From Bacteroidales bacterium (GTDB lineage: Bacteria; Bacteroidota; Bacteroidia; Bacteroidales; Bacteroidaceae), in contig JAAYDO010000052.1 of the NCBI GenBank assembly GCA_012729225.1, positions 1 to 64,000 on the forward strand: a stretch of 64,000 bases of DNA, read 5' to 3'. A program made the translations under genes and the position numbers. How positions within the stretch are numbered: position 1 is the first letter of the stretch; each line of letters opens with the position of its first letter. Shown here in pieces: positions 1 to 9,391 of this stretch. Below the pieces are notes generated by a model. It was not told the origin of the DNA, searched no databases, and saw only the letters and a list, made by a program, of their open reading frames with translations.

Positions 1-2
1 CG

Positions 3-2531
3 GAAAATGTGGAGAAGTGGTTTAAGAAGACCTCTAAAAACAAGGATGGGCTTCTGCCTACGGTGTCAGGCGAACTGATGCCGATGCTACAGAGATGCTT
101 TGAGGTGCATGATGAGTATTTAGGCCACATTGCCTCTGTGAATGCCATCACACAGCACCTCTACTCTCTCATGCTACTGAATGAAATCAGCAAGACTGTG
201 AAGAAACTGAATGAAGACAGCAGTAGATTCCTGTTATCGGAAACTGCCAATTTCCTTCGCAATGTCATCAACAATCAAGACATTCCCTTCATCTATGAGA
301 AGACAGGCGTGGCGATTAAACACATCATGATTGATGAGTTTCAGGACACATCTTCTCTGCAATGGGGAAACTTCCGTCCACTCATCATGAATGGTCTTGC
401 ACTGGGTGGAACGGGACTCATTGTGGGTGACGTGAAGCAAAGTATCTACCGATTCAGAAACTCTGATTGGCAGATTCTCAACAACATAGAGAAGGACGAG
501 GAACTGAGGGAGCACATGGGAAATATTCCCGCTCACTTCAACTTTCGTTCATCCAGGCATGTTGTGGACTTCAACAACAGGTTCTTCGCAAATGCGGTGG
601 AGGTATTGAAGCAGGACTGTCCTGCTCTCGAAACCGCCTATCAGGATGTGGTACAAGTGGCGAAGAAAGAGGCTGATGCGGGATACGTGAAGATAGAGAA
701 CATAGACTATCATGGCGAAACGGCAGAAGATGAGGATGCCTCCATACAAGCCACAACCAATGATACATGTGATTCTGGCACAGCCTGCTCCATCTCCGAC
801 AATTATGACGAGGCTATTCTACAGCGTATTCAGCAGTCCGTGAAAGACTTAATAGAGAATGGTGTAAATCCCAATGACATCACCATCTTAATCAGAACCA
901 ACAAAGAAGTGCAGACAATCAGCGACTACCTTGAAAGTCATCAAGATGTGCTGAAAGTAAAGGTTGTGTCGGATGACGCCTTTCGTTTGGACGCCTCGCC
1001 AGCCGTCAATCTTATCATCTATGCCCTACGATTGCTTGCCTACCCTACAGACAAGTTGCATCTGGCCACTTTTGCGTATTATTATCAGAGAACATTTGCA
1101 GAAACAAAAGAAGTGGAGAATCTTGATGCACTGAATTCTTCCATTATTGAAAGTATAGATGTGGAGCATATAGACACACTTCTTCCCAGTTCTTTCTGCC
1201 AACAGGAAAGAAAAGACTTGATGTTGAAGTCGCTCACTGAGCAAGTGGAATATATCTATCAGAATTTGGAACTTCATCTGATTCCCGACCAAGATGCCTA
1301 CATGTTCTTTTTCATGGATCTTCTGGCATCTTTCAGCGAAGAGAAACAAGGAGGACTTGACGCTTTCTTGCAAGCATGGGATGAGAAACTATGTGAAAAG
1401 ACCATTCCTGGTGGTTCGGCAGATGGCGTGAGAATCATGACGATGCACAAGTCTAAGGGACTGGAGTTTCACAGTGTGATCATTCCTTCCTGTTCGTGGT
1501 CCATCAAACCTAAAGGCTCTGAAGTCATGTGGTGCAAACCAGAGGGTGCTCCCTATGACGGGATGCCCTTATTGCCTATCAGTGTGAACAAGGCTAAGGA
1601 TGAGAGCATCTTTGTGGCGGACAGGCAGGAGGAGGAACTGCGCACATTGGTAGATAACATCAACGTGCTGTATGTAGCTTTCACCCGAGCAAAGAACAAT
1701 CTTATTGTCTTGACAGGAAAAAAGAAGGAGGAGAAGAAAGAGGACGAGAGAGAGACAAAGGTGAAGGTGGAGAACACACAAGAGTTGCTCATCCAGTCTA
1801 TGCCTGATGTGATGAACGAGAAGGATATAGAAGGCATTATCACCTGCTATGAATACGGTAGTATTGCTTCTTCTGAAAAGAAGGAGAGTGAGAAAGAACG
1901 AAATGTGATGGAGTGTGACTATGAGCCATTGAGCACACAGTTCATATCACATCCTTCTGTGGCAGAATTCCGTCAAAGTTATGATTCAGACCTCTTCTTC
2001 ACGCAATTATCCGACCAACCTCTTGTGCAACTTCATGCTGACCGTATTCGTTCCATCAGTTTGGGCAATCTCTATCATCACATCTTCCAGATGATCAGGA
2101 CTTCCAAAGATATTCCTCACGTTATCAGAGTTTTAGACTCAAGAGGATGCTTTGGCACTCTAATAGAGGCAGACGAGGCACAGAAGACTGTGACCAGGCT
2201 GGTGGAAGGCGTGGAAAAGTATTATCCAGAGTGGTTCTCAGAAGATTGGAGAGCAATCAATGAGCGTGCCATCCTCTTTGAGAAAAACCAGACGATGAGC
2301 ATCAAACGTCCTGACCGTGTGCTAGCAAAGGAAAATCATGTCATCATCATTGACTATAAAACGGCTCAAGGAGTGGCAAGGAAAAAGGAAGACGGCACAT
2401 ATCAAGTTCCACATGAGAACCTGTCGCAAGTGGAGGAATACAAAGAGTTGCTCATGCAGATGGGATATGAGGATGTGAAGGCTTATCTCTGGTACATCTT
2501 TGATGAAATCGTTGTGCCTGTCCATGAATAG
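3..2531 (+). CDS. addA: AddA-like helicase-nuclease, 5' end outside window
   Basis: This is the C-terminal part of a UvrD/RecB-type superfamily 1 helicase fused to a nuclease. With its AddB partner it would resect double-strand breaks for RecA loading. The frame is open from the first bases, so the true start and Walker A motif lie upstream. Visible are motif II DEFQDT (about residue 110 of the visible part), motif III GDVKQSIYRFR (about 140), motif V TMHKSKGLEF (about 476) and motif VI VAFTRAK (about 556). A charged Lys/Glu linker follows, then a PD-(D/E)XK nuclease domain with PDRV and IIIDYKT near residue 780. The order helicase then C-terminal nuclease fits AddA rather than UvrD or PcrA. 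The AddB-like gene starts 56 bp downstream on the same strand, which supports the pairing. Confidence 0.9.
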   Translation, partial: ENVEKWFKKTSKNKDGLLPTVSGELMPMLQRCFEVHDEYLGHIASVNAITQHLYSLMLLNEISKTVKKLNEDSSRFLLSETANFLRNVINNQDIPFIYEKTGVAIKHIMIDEFQDTSSLQWGNFRPLIMNGLALGGTGLIVGDVKQSIYRFRNSDWQILNNIEKDEELREHMGNIPAHFNFRSSRHVVDFNNRFFANAVEVLKQDCPALETAYQDVVQVAKKEADAGYVKIENIDYHGETAEDEDASIQATTNDTCDSGTACSISDNYDEAILQRIQQSVKDLIENGVNPNDITILIRTNKEVQTISDYLESHQDVLKVKVVSDDAFRLDASPAVNLIIYALRLLAYPTDKLHLATFAYYYQRTFAETKEVENLDALNSSIIESIDVEHIDTLLPSSFCQQERKDLMLKSLTEQVEYIYQNLELHLIPDQDAYMFFFMDLLASFSEEKQGGLDAFLQAWDEKLCEKTIPGGSADGVRIMTMHKSKGLEFHSVIIPSCSWSIKPKGSEVMWCKPEGAPYDGMPLLPISVNKAKDESIFVADRQEEELRTLVDNINVLYVAFTRAKNNLIVLTGKKKEEKKEDERETKVKVENTQELLIQSMPDVMNEKDIEGIITCYEYGSIASSEKKESEKERNVMECDYEPLSTQFISHPSVAEFRQSYDSDLFFTQLSDQPLVQLHADRIRSISLGNLYHHIFQMIRTSKDIPHVIRVLDSRGCFGTLIEADEAQKTVTRLVEGVEKYYPEWFSEDWRAINERAILFEKNQTMSIKRPDRVLAKENHVIIIDYKTAQGVARKKEDGTYQVPHENLSQVEEYKELLMQMGYEDVKAYLWYIFDEIVVPVHE

Positions 2532-2587
2532 CATCTGATGATTTTACACTTGTTGATGAATGATTAAGTAAAAGTAATGAAAAGATT

Positions 2588-5500
2588 ATGATTCCGTTTT
2601 TGAAACTTGTTGCAGACGACCTCTACCAGAAGCTGAAAGGTGATTTCCAGAATACAGTAATCATCTTTCCCAACCAGCGCGCTTCCCTCTTCTTCAATCA
2701 ATATCTATGGGAGAATGCTCAAGGAAAGACGCTCTGGACTCCTGAATACACTACAATTAGCGAATTGTTTGCTTCACTATCAGATGTCACAGTGGGCGAC
2801 CCCATCTATCTGATAGTGAAACTATGGGAGGTGTATAGTGAAAAGATGAAGCCTGCCAAGTCGCTCGACCAAATGTATTCTTTGATGGAGACCATGCTGA
2901 GTGACTTTCAGGATATAGACAATAACATGGTGGACCCATCCTCTCTATTCCTCAATATCGCAGACTTGAAGGAAATGACCGACTTCTCTTTTTTAGAAGA
3001 AGGACAGAGAGAAGCCATTGAGCAGTTCTTCGGTAAGTTTTTTGACAGAGAGAAACCTATTCAGGACAGCACAGACTTGTCATCTTTGAAAACGAAGTTC
3101 AAGGTTTTATGGAACAACTTGGCATGTATCTATGACGACTATCAGAAAGCACTGATGCAAGAGGGAGAAGAGGCACTGGTGTATGAAGGCATGATGAAAC
3201 GCCTGGTGATTGAAACGCTGAAAGGAGAAGAGGAAGAGAAACGGAACCACATGGATGCTAAACTCACAGGCACAACCTATGTGGTTGTAGGATTCAATGT
3301 GCTCAACAAAACAGAGAAGGAACTGTTCAGATACCTAAAGCAGAATAGACAAGCAAAGTTCTATTGGGACTATGATGTGGCATACACCCGCAAGCATTCA
3401 GACTCTTTGTTTGTGAACAAAGCAGGTGATTCAGGGCATGAGATCGTGAGCAAATATGAGGCAGGGCAATTCATCTCTGAAAACATGAGATGGCTTGGAA
3501 GCGAATGGTCAGAGCAAGACTATTTTGACAACATGCGCAAACCTAAGGATATTACCTTTGTACGTTCTTCTACTGAAAATGCCCAAACACGCTACATTCA
3601 TCAGTGGACCAAAGAACACTTGAGGGAAGAAGAGCCTCTGCAAGAGTCTGCTGTCATCCTCTGCAATGAGAATCTTTTGTTGCCTGTGCTGCACAGTATA
3701 AATAATGTGTCAGCCATCAATGTCACGATGGGATACCCCATCAGTGCTACTCCTGCCCACTCTCTTCTACAGGCATTGATAGACCTACAGTCTTATGGCT
3801 ACACCTCCTATGCTTGGCGATACAAGTATGTGTCTGCCATTTTGAAGCATCCATACGTTCAGCAATGGGTGGGTCATGCTTGCACAGAGAAGTTGCAAGA
3901 ATTGACCTGTAAGAATATGGCCTTTCCACGAACAGACATGTTTGCTGACAATGAAAAGTTGAGAAAGGTCTTTACTGTTGTGAAGGACCAGCAGATGACG
4001 GTCTATCTTGCCAGCATCCTGTTGGAGGTAGGACACAGTTTCAATAATAATACCTTGGCACTGCAACTTCAGCGAGAAAGTATTTTTACGGCTTACACAC
4101 TCGTGAATCGTCTTTATACCCTGCAACAGCAACATGAGTCACTATCCATCGGCAATGAGATGCTCTCCAAACTGATCATGCGAATGATGGAACAAGCCAC
4201 GATACCTTTCCATGGCGAACCATCTACAGGATTGCAGGTGATGGGATTGCTAGAAACACGCAATCTTGACTTTAAGAATATTATCATGCTTTCGGTCAAT
4301 GAAGGACAGATGCCCAAGAGTGATAAGCGTTCATCACTCATTCCCTACACACTTAGAGCTGCATTTGGCTTGACAACTATCGAGAAAGAGGTAAGTCTCT
4401 ATGCCTATTATTATTATCGTTTGATGCAAAGAGCTGAGAGCATCACCTTGCTCTATAACTCAAGCACAGAGGGACGTGGCAAGGGAGAGATGTCTCGTTT
4501 CATGTTGCAGACCTTGGCTGAATCGGAAGAACTGTTTGCCAAAGGCCAGGAAATACAACTAAGAGAGTTCTCCTCTATGAGTGAGATGGCTACTGCTCCT
4601 GTCATTTCTGTGAGAAAAGATGAGAAGGTGATGGAGAAACTTCGTCAGAGGTTTAATGACAAACTCAAGTTGTCACCTACAGCCATCAACACTTATATGA
4701 AGTGTCCACTGAGGTTTTACCTTCTCTACGTGGAGAAATGGAGACCCGATGAAGAGGTGTCGGACGATGTGGATAAGGCGATGTTTGGCAACATCTTCCA
4801 CGATGTGATGCACCATCTCTACTTGCCTTATGAGGGTAAGATGATCAAGAGCAGTGATGTGGAGAATCTTGCCAGGCAAGAGGGAAGAATCACACAACTG
4901 CTCCGCAATTCCTTGGCTGTTCATCTGTTTCATGAACCAGAGAAAGATGAGGATGGAGATGTCATCAACTACACGAACAAGAAGACTTCTATTTCCACGA
5001 CAGGAAAGAAGGATAGGTTCATCACACTCAATGGCACACAGATGGTGAATCTGCATGTAATCAAGCAGTTTGTGTTCAATCAGTTGAGAACAGACCAAAA
5101 CATGGCAGCACAACTGGAGGAACAAGGTGGCTACTGGCAAATCATTAGCATGGAGAAGACCTACGAGATGCTTCAAGAGGGCATTCTGCTTGGAGGTATC
5201 ATAGACCGTCTGGACTTGCTTGCTTCTCCTGAAGGAAACAGGATACGCATCGTGGATTATAAGACCAGCAGCAGACAGCATGTGGCAAATACAGTAGATG
5301 ATCTGTTTGACCCTGAGAAATGCACGAACAACTATCATATCATGCAGACATTCTACTATGCAAAAGTGCTGACTAATGACACATCGCCCTATGTCAATGA
5401 AGCAGTTGTGCCTGCACTTATGTATTGTGCCAAATATGACAAGGACAACAGTTCAGGCATTGTGAAATTGAAGTTGCAGGAAGGAAAGAGTAAATCTGAA

Positions 5501-5710
5501 CTGAGCAACTTCAAGGAAGAGGTGGGTAAAGCCTTTGACCAACTCCTCACAGACAAACTTCATGAATTATTCACTGCTTATGATGAGGGAAATTCTGCAA
5601 ATGAAGAAGGAAAACCTGTAGGCGTGTTCTCACAAACAGATGTTGAGGCTAACTGCAACTTCTGTGAGTTTCTCACATTCTGCCAGCGTCATCCATCTAA
5701 AGGCTTCTAA
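2588..5710 (+). CDS. addB: AddB-like PD-(D/E)XK nuclease subunit
   Basis: This is the second subunit of an AddAB-type break-resection complex, 1040 aa. The N-terminus has a helicase-like fold start (VIIFPNQRASLFF) without a good Walker A, as expected for a partly inactivated helicase subunit. The stretch GLLETRNLDFKNIIML with NEGQMP is typical of AddB/RecC-like proteins. The C-terminal nuclease has CPLRFYLLY (about residue 704), GIIDRLD, then IVDYKTSS (about 888). It ends with CNFCEFLTFC, a C-x2-C-x5-C cluster that together with the earlier Cys fits the 4Fe-4S staple of AddB nucleases. The start is ATG at 2588. Gene order addA then addB is the reverse of that in Firmicutes. Confidence 0.88.
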   Translation: MIPFLKLVADDLYQKLKGDFQNTVIIFPNQRASLFFNQYLWENAQGKTLWTPEYTTISELFASLSDVTVGDPIYLIVKLWEVYSEKMKPAKSLDQMYSLMETMLSDFQDIDNNMVDPSSLFLNIADLKEMTDFSFLEEGQREAIEQFFGKFFDREKPIQDSTDLSSLKTKFKVLWNNLACIYDDYQKALMQEGEEALVYEGMMKRLVIETLKGEEEEKRNHMDAKLTGTTYVVVGFNVLNKTEKELFRYLKQNRQAKFYWDYDVAYTRKHSDSLFVNKAGDSGHEIVSKYEAGQFISENMRWLGSEWSEQDYFDNMRKPKDITFVRSSTENAQTRYIHQWTKEHLREEEPLQESAVILCNENLLLPVLHSINNVSAINVTMGYPISATPAHSLLQALIDLQSYGYTSYAWRYKYVSAILKHPYVQQWVGHACTEKLQELTCKNMAFPRTDMFADNEKLRKVFTVVKDQQMTVYLASILLEVGHSFNNNTLALQLQRESIFTAYTLVNRLYTLQQQHESLSIGNEMLSKLIMRMMEQATIPFHGEPSTGLQVMGLLETRNLDFKNIIMLSVNEGQMPKSDKRSSLIPYTLRAAFGLTTIEKEVSLYAYYYYRLMQRAESITLLYNSSTEGRGKGEMSRFMLQTLAESEELFAKGQEIQLREFSSMSEMATAPVISVRKDEKVMEKLRQRFNDKLKLSPTAINTYMKCPLRFYLLYVEKWRPDEEVSDDVDKAMFGNIFHDVMHHLYLPYEGKMIKSSDVENLARQEGRITQLLRNSLAVHLFHEPEKDEDGDVINYTNKKTSISTTGKKDRFITLNGTQMVNLHVIKQFVFNQLRTDQNMAAQLEEQGGYWQIISMEKTYEMLQEGILLGGIIDRLDLLASPEGNRIRIVDYKTSSRQHVANTVDDLFDPEKCTNNYHIMQTFYYAKVLTNDTSPYVNEAVVPALMYCAKYDKDNSSGIVKLKLQEGKSKSELSNFKEEVGKAFDQLLTDKLHELFTAYDEGNSANEEGKPVGVFSQTDVEANCNFCEFLTFCQRHPSKGF

Positions 5711-5736
5711 GCCTCCTATCACATTATTTATATAAT

Positions 5737-6651
5737 ATGGAAAAATTTGAAATAAATATATTAGGTTGTGGGGCTGCATTGCCAACACCCAGACGTCTCA
5801 GTTCTTCACAGGTCGTTAATATACGAGAAAAACTCTTTATGCTCGACTGCGCAGAAGGCGTGCAGATGGCTTTGAGAAAATCACGTATCAGTTTTTCACA
5901 TCTGCAGGCTGTGTTCCTCACACATCTGCATGGTGATCATGTGTTTGGACTCATCGGCATGCTGTCCACCTTCGGACTCTTGGGCAGGATTCAAGAACTG
6001 CATATCTATGGACCAAAGGATTTGGAGCGTGTCTTTCAGCCTCAAATAGATTTCTTCTGTGCGGATTCACCCTTCAAGATTATCCTGCATGAGATAAACG
6101 CCAAAAAGCAAGAGGCGATATATGAGGATCGTTCTGTGATGGTCACTTCCCTACCACTATCCCACCGTGTGCCTTGCTGTGGTTATCTGTTTCAGGAGAA
6201 ACCAACAGCCAGACATATCCGAAGAGACATGATTGACTATTATCACATTCCTACCTCACAAATCAATAATATCAAGGCTGGTCTGGATTGGACTCTGGAG
6301 GATGGAACAGTTATTGCAAATGAACGCCTCACAACTCCACCCGACCCTGTTCGCTCCTATGCTTATTGCACAGACACCACCTATCTTCCGTCTTTGGCAG
6401 AAGCATTGCATGGGGTCACTTGCTTATACCATGAAGCCACCTTTGCACAGGAACATGCTCTATTGGCAAAAAAAACCTTCCATAGCACAGCAAAGCAGGC
6501 TGCACAGATTGCACGTGATGCACAGGTAGGGAAACTCATATTGGGACATTTTTCCTCTCGCTATAAGGATGAGAGTGTATTGCTAAAAGAAGCGAAGGAA
6601 GTCTTTCCCAATGCTGTGTTGGCTGAAGACAGACTCCGAATTATACTATAG
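5737..6651 (+). CDS. rnz: Ribonuclease Z (tRNA 3' endonuclease)
   Basis: RNase Z removes 3' trailers from tRNA precursors. The 304-aa length is usual for the short bacterial form. The metallo-beta-lactamase metal site is complete: THLHGDH at residues 62-68, a His in LSHRVPCCGY, the Asp in YCTDTTY, HST in the C-terminal part, and the terminal LGHFSSRY. LDCAEG near residue 37 is also typical. The gene starts 26 bp after addB, so it is probably the last gene of that transcript. Its last 11 bp overlap the end of the convergent MATE gene, leaving no room for a separate terminator. Confidence 0.94.
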   Translation: MEKFEINILGCGAALPTPRRLSSSQVVNIREKLFMLDCAEGVQMALRKSRISFSHLQAVFLTHLHGDHVFGLIGMLSTFGLLGRIQELHIYGPKDLERVFQPQIDFFCADSPFKIILHEINAKKQEAIYEDRSVMVTSLPLSHRVPCCGYLFQEKPTARHIRRDMIDYYHIPTSQINNIKAGLDWTLEDGTVIANERLTTPPDPVRSYAYCTDTTYLPSLAEALHGVTCLYHEATFAQEHALLAKKTFHSTAKQAAQIARDAQVGKLILGHFSSRYKDESVLLKEAKEVFPNAVLAEDRLRIIL

Positions 6652-7993
6652 CCCGCTGACGTTTCACCTGTTTGTGATACTGATATGCATAGCACAACCC
6701 TGCTGTAGTGAGTCCGAAAGGATAAGCCCACCATATGCCTGTTGCTCCCATCTGAAGAGGGAAAGCAAAGATGTATGACAAGGGAATGCTGACCAAGCAA
6801 TAGGCGATGAAAGCATACATCATCATGGCACGTACATGCTCAATAGCTCTCAATCCATTGGCATAGATGATCTGAAGACAGTCTCCTACCTGATAGCAAA
6901 CAAAAGGAGGTAAGAATGTCAAGAAAAGGAGAGCAACATCTTCACTTGTGGTGAAGAGATGAGCAATAGGTGCACCTATCAGACAGATGCTTCCTACAAT
7001 CAACACACCAGATGAAAGAGACATGAGAAGTGCCGTTTGTGCTGTCTTACGTACCTCGTCCCATTCATCCTGGCTCTTGAAATAAGAGATACGGATCGTT
7101 GCTGCTGCCCCTATTCCATAATAGACCATGAATGCCAGCGTGCTTACAGTACCCATAATCTGATGAGCAGCTAAGGCTGTAGCACCTATCCATCCCATGA
7201 AAATAGCACTGATATTAAAAGAACTTGCCTCCAAGCACAGTTGTATAGAGATTGGCAACCCCAAAAGGAAGAGATTCTGCATACCTCTACGTGTGTAGGA
7301 GGTGTGATGTATTTCAAGTTGGGCTTTTCTGAATTTCTCTGATCGTAGCAGATGACCTTTCTTGAGCAATATATACATGAAGACAGGCATGAGCACACGT
7401 GATGCGAGTGTGGCAATACCTGCACCCAACAAGCCAAGATTAAAGGTGAAGATGAAGAAATAGTTAAGAATCAGGTTCACCACATTTCCACCAATCATGA
7501 CCCACATAGGTGTCTTTGTATCACCCAGCGCATCTGAGAACTGTTTCATGGAATTAAAGATTGACATGAAAGGCAAAGACAGAAGAAGTGTGATGAAATA
7601 TGGACGAATGAGCGGAAGCAGTTCCACGGGTTGCCCCAACAAACCTATGTTCAGATAGAAAATGTAGAGCAATAAAACAATGAAGAGACTGGCAAGAAAA
7701 TTGACCAGATTGCTCTCTTTCAATGTGCGCAACACCTTCACATACTTTCCCTGACCAAAGAAACCACCCACAATAGGTGTGGTGGCATAAGAAATGCCAA
7801 GAAGAAAGAAGATGAAGAGATTGAATATGTTATTGACGAATCCTGCGGCAGACAACTCTGGTGTGCCATACTGACCAACCATGATAGTGTCTGCCCATCC
7901 TTGCAGAATACCCCCCAACTGGGCAATCACAATGGGGTAAGCCAAAGTAGAGATAGCTATTATGCGTGCTTTCTGAGAAGAATCAAATTTCAT
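6641..7993 (-). CDS. MATE family multidrug/cation efflux transporter
   Basis: This is a 450-aa inner-membrane antiporter of the MATE (MatE) family, expected to export drugs or metabolites in exchange for Na+ or H+. About 12 hydrophobic segments are visible in two related halves. The N-terminal half has GGILQGWADTIMVGQYG and the second half repeats the theme with LGLPISIQLCLEASSF and ALAAHQIMG. The length is normal for the family and the substrate cannot be read from the sequence. It starts at an ATG and ends inside the last codons of rnz on the opposite strand. Confidence 0.93.
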   Translation of the reverse strand: MKFDSSQKARIIAISTLAYPIVIAQLGGILQGWADTIMVGQYGTPELSAAGFVNNIFNLFIFFLLGISYATTPIVGGFFGQGKYVKVLRTLKESNLVNFLASLFIVLLLYIFYLNIGLLGQPVELLPLIRPYFITLLLSLPFMSIFNSMKQFSDALGDTKTPMWVMIGGNVVNLILNYFFIFTFNLGLLGAGIATLASRVLMPVFMYILLKKGHLLRSEKFRKAQLEIHHTSYTRRGMQNLFLLGLPISIQLCLEASSFNISAIFMGWIGATALAAHQIMGTVSTLAFMVYYGIGAAATIRISYFKSQDEWDEVRKTAQTALLMSLSSGVLIVGSICLIGAPIAHLFTTSEDVALLFLTFLPPFVCYQVGDCLQIIYANGLRAIEHVRAMMMYAFIAYCLVSIPLSYIFAFPLQMGATGIWWAYPFGLTTAGLCYAYQYHKQVKRQRAIV

Positions 7994-8038
7994 ACATCTA
8001 ATGTGGCATGAATTTCCATGTAAAAGGCATTTGCTAAT

Positions 8039-8083
8039 CCTTCGAGATGCCTTCGAGATGCCTTCGAGAAGGCTTCAAGATGA
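8039..8083. repeat. Tandem 11-bp repeat, four units
   Basis: Four consecutive 11-bp units of the type CCTTCGAGATG lie in the gap between the DUF6057-like gene and the MATE gene; the third and fourth are degenerate. The same unit family (CCTTCGATATG, or ATCGAAGGCAT on the other strand) recurs at 14819-14856 and 45776-45829. The period matches roughly one helical turn. Function unknown. Confidence 0.8.
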
Positions 8084-8104
8084 AATCATGCGTTGCAGAG
8101 GGTA

Positions 8105-9325
8105 TTAATTCACTTTCACCGTGTGACCATAATCATGATACCACCAATAGGTCTTGCCAAATTCCCGACGCGTCCTGTTGATACGTTCTGTTGGGTCTTT
8201 AAGCCTTGCCTTCATGCCAAGATAATCACGATACCTGTCAATCATCTCAACATCAGTCAAAGTGGTGATAGAGTCTTGGCCATAGAAAATCTTGCCCTCT
8301 TCGGCCTTCCTCTGATTGCCCATCACCAGCAATGCTTCACGATAAGCTTTTGGAAGAAGGTCGTAAGCCCCTTCCACACTGTCCGAGAGATTATAGTAAA
8401 GAGGAAGTTGCTGTCTGAACTCACTGAGTTGGTTGTCCAATAGCAGACCACATAAATAATAATCGGCTGTATATCTGTTCCAGATGGAATCTCCCAACAT
8501 CAACTGATAATAACGATTGGCATCATGGATGGATTTTCCACAAAGTGCTCCCAAATGAAAGCAAATGTCTTGTGTGGTAAGGCGATAAGTGGAGAGTGTG
8601 TCTGCTATGTCCAAGAGACCTTTAGACCCATAATATTGTGGATACTCAAACAGACGTTCAGCTAACAGCCCCTGTTTGGAAAGGGCATACATTCTCAGAT
8701 GTGTGAGCCGGGCACTGGTAAAGAGCGAACGCTCACCTACCTCACTTGCTCCCTTATAGTCTTTTTCCAATATGAGTCTTTCTGCTTTCAACTCAAAATG
8801 ATAGACATCTGTAGATTGCGGAACACTTCCCGCCATCAGTATGAGCAGAAAGAGAATGATGTAATTGGGATAAGCCAATGACTTGACATCATACATTTCA
8901 TCCTTGTTCCCATGCCCCCATCGCTTGACAATAAGAACCAGCAACACATACACGACCAAGACTACAGGCGCAACCCACAGCCAATCCCCAAAGGAGAAAT
9001 GATCGATGGTGGTACGATTCACATCTGTTAGAATCGTGAGCATCAACATAGAAGGCACGTAAGACAGCGCATGCCAGCGAGAAGGGAGGGAAGACAACTT
9101 GCTGACCACCCACTGCACAATCTGCAAGATGACAGTGATGATGATTGCACCAATCAGCACATTATAGGTAGTAACCCCTTTAGAATAAACAAACTGTGCT
9201 TCTGCCAAAATCTCACCTCGAAGGAAATACAGATAACAGAAGGAGAAGAGCATAAACAGAATTCCACAGGAATAACGAATGATTCCTGCGGTCTCCTGTC
9301 TGTATGGATGATTATAAGAACTCAA
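8105..9325 (-). CDS. Membrane protein resembling DUF6057 family
   Basis: This is a 406-aa protein of unknown function. Five hydrophobic segments are visible at about residues 16-35, 54-75, 87-101, 114-134 and 151-167. A soluble helical C-terminal half follows, with TPR-like spacing. It resembles the Bacteroidota family I know as DUF6057; this is from memory and could not be checked. The reading frame has no ATG before residue 26, which lies inside the first membrane segment. An in-frame TGA sits two codons before the TTG at 9323-9325, so that TTG is the likely start. It follows glgB on the same strand after a 66-bp gap. Confidence 0.65.
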   Translation of the reverse strand: MSSYNHPYRQETAGIIRYSCGILFMLFSFCYLYFLRGEILAEAQFVYSKGVTTYNVLIGAIIITVILQIVQWVVSKLSSLPSRWHALSYVPSMLMLTILTDVNRTTIDHFSFGDWLWVAPVVLVVYVLLVLIVKRWGHGNKDEMYDVKSLAYPNYIILFLLILMAGSVPQSTDVYHFELKAERLILEKDYKGASEVGERSLFTSARLTHLRMYALSKQGLLAERLFEYPQYYGSKGLLDIADTLSTYRLTTQDICFHLGALCGKSIHDANRYYQLMLGDSIWNRYTADYYLCGLLLDNQLSEFRQQLPLYYNLSDSVEGAYDLLPKAYREALLVMGNQRKAEEGKIFYGQDSITTLTDVEMIDRYRDYLGMKARLKDPTERINRTRREFGKTYWWYHDYGHTVKVN

Positions 9326-9391
9326 TTGTCAATGTTTTTTAAGTGCAAGATTGATGATAGAGGAAATTAGAAAGCAAATCCGATTGTGCTT

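Noticed and set aside
4673..5338. A 221-codon frame antisense to the AddB-like gene
   Set aside because: It overlaps the conserved nuclease domain on the plus strand and shows no protein-like motifs.
6641..6651. 11-bp overlap of rnz and the MATE gene as something unusual
   Set aside because: Short tail-to-tail overlaps are common in compact genomes; both protein ends look normal.
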